DNA of 64,000 bases. It comes from Owenia fusiformis. Its lineage: Eukaryota > Annelida > Polychaeta > Sabellida > Oweniidae. The notes under the pieces were generated by a model. The model was given only the letters and a program-made list of their open reading frames with translations. It was not told the origin of the DNA and searched no databases. Position numbers and translations under genes: made by a program. Where the stretch lies: NCBI GenBank assembly GCA_903813345.2, contig CAIIXF020000004.1, forward strand, positions 9,494,196 through 9,558,195. Reading direction: 5' to 3'. Shown piece by piece: positions 60,629 to 64,000 of the stretch; positions within the stretch are counted from its first letter, which is position 1, and every line of letters starts with the position of its first letter.

Positions 60629-60956
60629 GAAGCATTTTTAGAATTTTTCTAAACCGGTATTAAATGACTTCATTTGTCTGTCGATTTGACCAATCAGCGA
60701 TAATGCACTTTGTACATCGTTGGGTTGTTCGTATGCGCAAGTCCCTTTTTGGAAAGCTTCGGACGGCTTCGACATGCGCAAAGTAGCGCTTCGATTTGCA
60801 TTCTAACGTTCCCAATCGCCATAATTGACAATTCACCAAATTCGCAAGGCTGTGTTAAGTTGATTTGTTCATATATGAGGAGGCATTTATACTAATGGAA
60901 TCATCTATGTAGTTGTTCGGGAAACTGAAATCAAAGTGGAACAACAAAAAAGTGTA

Positions 60957-60962
60957 TTTATT
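60957..60962 (-). other. Candidate poly(A) signal of the Asp/His-rich gene
   Basis: AATAAA on the minus strand about 435 bases after the stop at 61396. It is followed on that strand by a GT/T-rich stretch (ACTTTTTTGTTGTTCC), the usual downstream element. Confidence 0.6.
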
Positions 60963-61395
60963 ATTTGTTTTATATTCCAAACATAAACACTATAAAGGCA
61001 TTATATACATAACATAAAAACATAGACAAAATATACAAAACTATCAATACAAAATGTTCTTATAATATTTCACCAAAAATGTATGGTGAAATAAATATCG
61101 ACGGTATCATTATAAGAGATACTTTTATGATACTTGTCCCTTTCTGAACTTTCTGAATTTTTAGAAATTGCGAATTATATTCAGTCAAAATGGAATGGTT
61201 TTATATCATTAAAAAGGCATAGTCTCAAACAAGAGTTTTGAATTATAGGATAACTGGGAAATGTAGGATTTTAAATAAGTCTGTTGTTAAAATCGCCAAA
61301 ATCAAATGCAGGGACCTGTATTTAATTTTGAGGACGAGTATCAAAAGTACAAGATAGAAAAATTAAAATGTCAATTTATAAGTTCATTAAGAATA

Positions 61396-63999
61396 TCATA
61401 ATTCAGTTCTAATTCTTGCAGATTTTTTTATGTGATCGTCATCTTGGTGATCTGGGATTCCGTCGTTATCATCGTCGTCGTCGTCATGGTCTGGAATTCC
61501 GTCGCCGTCCGAATCATGATATCTTCCTCGATAGTGGTGATGGTCTTCATCTAAGTGATCGGGTATACCATCATTATCATCATCATAATCATCGTGATCA
61601 GGAATTCCATCGCCATCTGAGTCAAAATGCTTTCCTCGTTTGTGATGAAAATGAGGGTGATCCTCGTCTAAATGGTCTGTTATTCCATCGTTGTCATCGT
61701 CGTAGTCATCGTGATCTGGAATTCCATCACCGTCCGAATCTTGGTGCCTGCCTTTGTAATGATAGTGGTCATCATCCAAATGATCTGGAATTCCATCATT
61801 GTCATCATCGTGGTCGTCATGGTCTGGAATTCCACCACCGTCCGAATCGTGATGTTTTCCACGATAATTGTGATGGTCAACATCGTGATGGTCTGGTATT
61901 CCGTCATTATCATCATCGTGATCTTCATTGTCGGGAATTCCATCGCCGTCTGAGTCTTTATTTTTACCCTGGGCATGGTGGTATTTATGATGGTCGTCAT
62001 CCAAATGATCTGGAATTCCATCGTTGTCATCATCGTGGTCATCATGGTCTGGAATTCCATCACCGTCCGAATCTTGGTGCCTGCCTTTGTAATGATGGTG
62101 GTCATCATCCAAATGATCTGGAATTCCATCGTTGTCGTCATCGTTGTCATCATGGTCTGGAATTCCATCACCGTCCGAATCGTGATGCTTTCCACGATAA
62201 TTGTGATGGTCAACATCATGGTGGTCTGGTATTCCATCATTATCATCATCGTGATCTTCATGGTCGGGAATTCCATCACCATCAGAGTCTGTAGTTTTAC
62301 CCTGGGCGTGAAGATATTTATGATGATCGTCATCTAAATGGTCTGGAATTCCATCGTTGTCGTCATCGTGGTCGTCATGGTCTGGAATTCCATCACCATC
62401 TGAATCTTGGTGCCTGCCTTTGTAATGATGGTGGTCATCATCTAAATGATCTGGAATTCCATCGTTGTCGTCATCGTGGTCGTCATGATCTGGAATTCCA
62501 TCACCGTCCGAATCATGATGCTTTCCACGATAATTGTGATGGTCAACATCATGGTGGTCTGGTATTCCATCATTATCATCATCGTGATCTTCATGGTCGG
62601 GAATTCCATCGCCATCAGAGTCTGTAGTTTTACCCTGGGCGTGATGATATATATGATGATCGTCATCTAAATGGTCTGGAATGCCATCGTTGTCATCATC
62701 GTAGTCATCGTGGTCTGGAATTCCATCACCGTCTGAATCTTGGTGCCTGCCTTTGTAATGATGGTGGTCATCATCCAAATGATCTGGAATTCCATCGTTG
62801 TCGTCATCGTGATCTTCATGGTCGGGAATTCCATCGCCGTCTGAGTCTTTAGTCTTACCCTGAGCATGCTGGTATTTATGATGGTCGTCATCTAAATGAT
62901 CTGGAATTCCATCGTTGTCGTCATCGTGGTCATCATGGTCTGGAATTCCATCACCATCTGAATCTTGGTGCCTGCCCTTGTAATGATGGTGGTCATCATC
63001 TAAATGATCTGGAATTCCATCGTTGTCGTCATCGTGGTCATCATGATCTGGAATTCCATCACCATCTGAATCTTGGTGCCTGCCTTTGAAATGATGGTGG
63101 TCATCATCCAAATGATCTGGAATTGCATCGTTGTCGTCATCGTGGTCGTCATGGTCTGGAATTCCATCACCATCCGAATCATGATGCTTTCCACGATAAT
63201 TGTGATGGTCAACATCATGGTGGTCTGGTATTCCGTCGTTATCATCATCGTGATCTTCATGGTCGGGAATTCCATCGCCGTCTGAGTTTTTAGACTTACC
63301 CTGAGCATGGTGGTATTTATGATGGTCGTCATCTAAATGATCTGGAATTCCATCGTTGTCATCATCGTGGTCATCATGATCTGGAATACCATCACCGTCC
63401 GAATCTTGGTGCCTGCCTTTGTAATGATGGTGGTCATCATCCAAATGATCTGGAATTCCATCGTTGTCGTCATCGTGGTCGTCATGGTCTGGAATTCCAT
63501 CACTGTCTGAATCATAATGCTTTCCACGATAATTGTGATGGTCAACATCATTGTGGTATGGTATTCCATCATTATCATCATCGTGATCTTCATGGTCGGG
63601 ACTTCCATCGCCGTCTGAGTCTTTAGTCTTACCCTGAGCATGCTGGTATTTATGATGGTCGTCATCTAAATGATCTGGAATTCCATCGTTGTCGTCATCG
63701 TGGTCATCATGATCTGGAATACCATCACCGTCTGAATCTTGGTGCCTGCCTTTGTAATGATGGTGGTCATCATCTAAATGATCTGGAATTCCATCATTGT
63801 CATCATCGTGGTCATCATGATCTGGAATTCCATCACCATCCGAATCTTGGTGCCTGCCCTTGTAATGATAGTGGTCATCATCTAAATGGTCTGGTATTCC
63901 ATCGTTGTCGTCATCGTGATCGTCATGGTCTGGAATTCCATCCCCGTCCGAATCACGGTGTTTCCAACGGTAGTTTTTGTGATCCTCGTCGTCGTGGTC
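61396..63999 (-). CDS. Asp/His-rich protein of thrombospondin type-3-like calcium-binding repeats (5' end outside window)
   Basis: On the minus strand the frame is open from the window edge to the stop at 61396-61398, about 867 residues with no intron. No start codon was assigned because the repeat array is already under way at the edge. About 25 units each contain DSDGDGIPDHDDHDDDNDG and IPDH, matching the DxDxDGxxDxxD calcium-binding loops of thrombospondin type-3 repeats. The linkers come in three kinds, DDDHHHYKGRHQ, DDDHHKYHHAQGKTK and DVDHHNYRGKHH, mostly in the order A-B-C, giving a higher-order repeat of about 111 residues. The C-terminal tail DDDHIKKSARIRTEL has no membrane helix. 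Ca2+ binding is expected from the loops; Zn/Cu binding by the His-rich linkers is inference. A matrix or biomineral-associated role is a guess. Open frames on the other strand and in other frames are repeat by-products. Confidence 0.88.
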   Translation of the reverse strand, partial: DHDDEDHKNYRWKHRDSDGDGIPDHDDHDDDNDGIPDHLDDDHYHYKGRHQDSDGDGIPDHDDHDDDNDGIPDHLDDDHHHYKGRHQDSDGDGIPDHDDHDDDNDGIPDHLDDDHHKYQHAQGKTKDSDGDGSPDHEDHDDDNDGIPYHNDVDHHNYRGKHYDSDSDGIPDHDDHDDDNDGIPDHLDDDHHHYKGRHQDSDGDGIPDHDDHDDDNDGIPDHLDDDHHKYHHAQGKSKNSDGDGIPDHEDHDDDNDGIPDHHDVDHHNYRGKHHDSDGDGIPDHDDHDDDNDAIPDHLDDDHHHFKGRHQDSDGDGIPDHDDHDDDNDGIPDHLDDDHHHYKGRHQDSDGDGIPDHDDHDDDNDGIPDHLDDDHHKYQHAQGKTKDSDGDGIPDHEDHDDDNDGIPDHLDDDHHHYKGRHQDSDGDGIPDHDDYDDDNDGIPDHLDDDHHIYHHAQGKTTDSDGDGIPDHEDHDDDNDGIPDHHDVDHHNYRGKHHDSDGDGIPDHDDHDDDNDGIPDHLDDDHHHYKGRHQDSDGDGIPDHDDHDDDNDGIPDHLDDDHHKYLHAQGKTTDSDGDGIPDHEDHDDDNDGIPDHHDVDHHNYRGKHHDSDGDGIPDHDDNDDDNDGIPDHLDDDHHHYKGRHQDSDGDGIPDHDDHDDDNDGIPDHLDDDHHKYHHAQGKNKDSDGDGIPDNEDHDDDNDGIPDHHDVDHHNYRGKHHDSDGGGIPDHDDHDDDNDGIPDHLDDDHYHYKGRHQDSDGDGIPDHDDYDDDNDGITDHLDEDHPHFHHKRGKHFDSDGDGIPDHDDYDDDNDGIPDHLDEDHHHYRGRYHDSDGDGIPDHDDDDDDNDGIPDHQDDDHIKKSARIRTEL

Positions 64000-64000
64000 A

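Noticed and set aside
61416-62294. 292-codon open frame on the plus strand, rich in His/Arg
   Set aside because: It is the antisense of the Asp/His repeat gene. The regular repeat keeps several frames open; the minus-strand frame alone shows calcium-loop constraint and runs the whole length.
1-64000. Retroviral, LTR, Polinton or other virus-derived genes
   Set aside because: No integrase, protease, capsid, envelope or type-B polymerase motif and no long terminal direct repeats were seen. The two reverse transcriptases are of the LINE type.

Overview
The window is eukaryotic: spliced genes with GT/AG introns, a nuclear tRNA gene, LINE and mariner/hAT-type transposons, and AT-rich non-coding DNA. 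The gene families (PAN/apple-domain membrane protein, VWA secreted protein, leucine-rich-repeat GPCR of the relaxin-receptor type, an Asp/His-rich calcium-binding repeat protein, an RNF168 ortholog) suggest a marine invertebrate, perhaps a mollusc or other lophotrochozoan. I cannot fix the phylum from the sequence alone.

Layout. 2-280 (+) is the last exon of a single-pass membrane protein; a second, complete paralog lies at 6630-10921 (+), with a signal peptide, one PAN/apple domain, a Thr-rich mucin-like stalk and a TM helix. 17608-29883 (-) is a four-exon RNF168 (DNA-damage ubiquitin ligase) gene whose 7.3-kb first intron holds a LINE, two hAT-like MITEs and two palindromic mariner derivatives. 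37348-42569 (+) is a secreted VWA-domain gene, open at its 3' end. A tRNA-Val(AAC) lies at 45050. 47627-58676 (+) is a four-exon gene joining a signal peptide, a C-type-lectin-like domain, leucine-rich repeats and a rhodopsin-class 7TM domain. Its second intron carries a 7.4-kb array of ~445-bp units rich in AGGTCA motifs. 61396-63999 (-) is the 3' part of a large intronless repeat protein with about 25 thrombospondin-type-3-like, Asp/His-rich units.

The rest is dominated by short mobile elements. An unusual number are palindromic, at every scale from about 110 bp to 2.7 kb, and several are nested. Two terminal-inverted-repeat elements carry minisatellites inside them. I saw no retroviral, LTR, Polinton or other capsid/envelope-bearing element and no CRISPR array.

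The genes do not form one pathway. Three of the five protein gene families encode extracellular or cell-surface recognition modules (PAN, VWA, CTLD-LRR-7TM). Splice joins were worked out by hand from ORFs, GT/AG sites and phase agreement; no transcript evidence was available.
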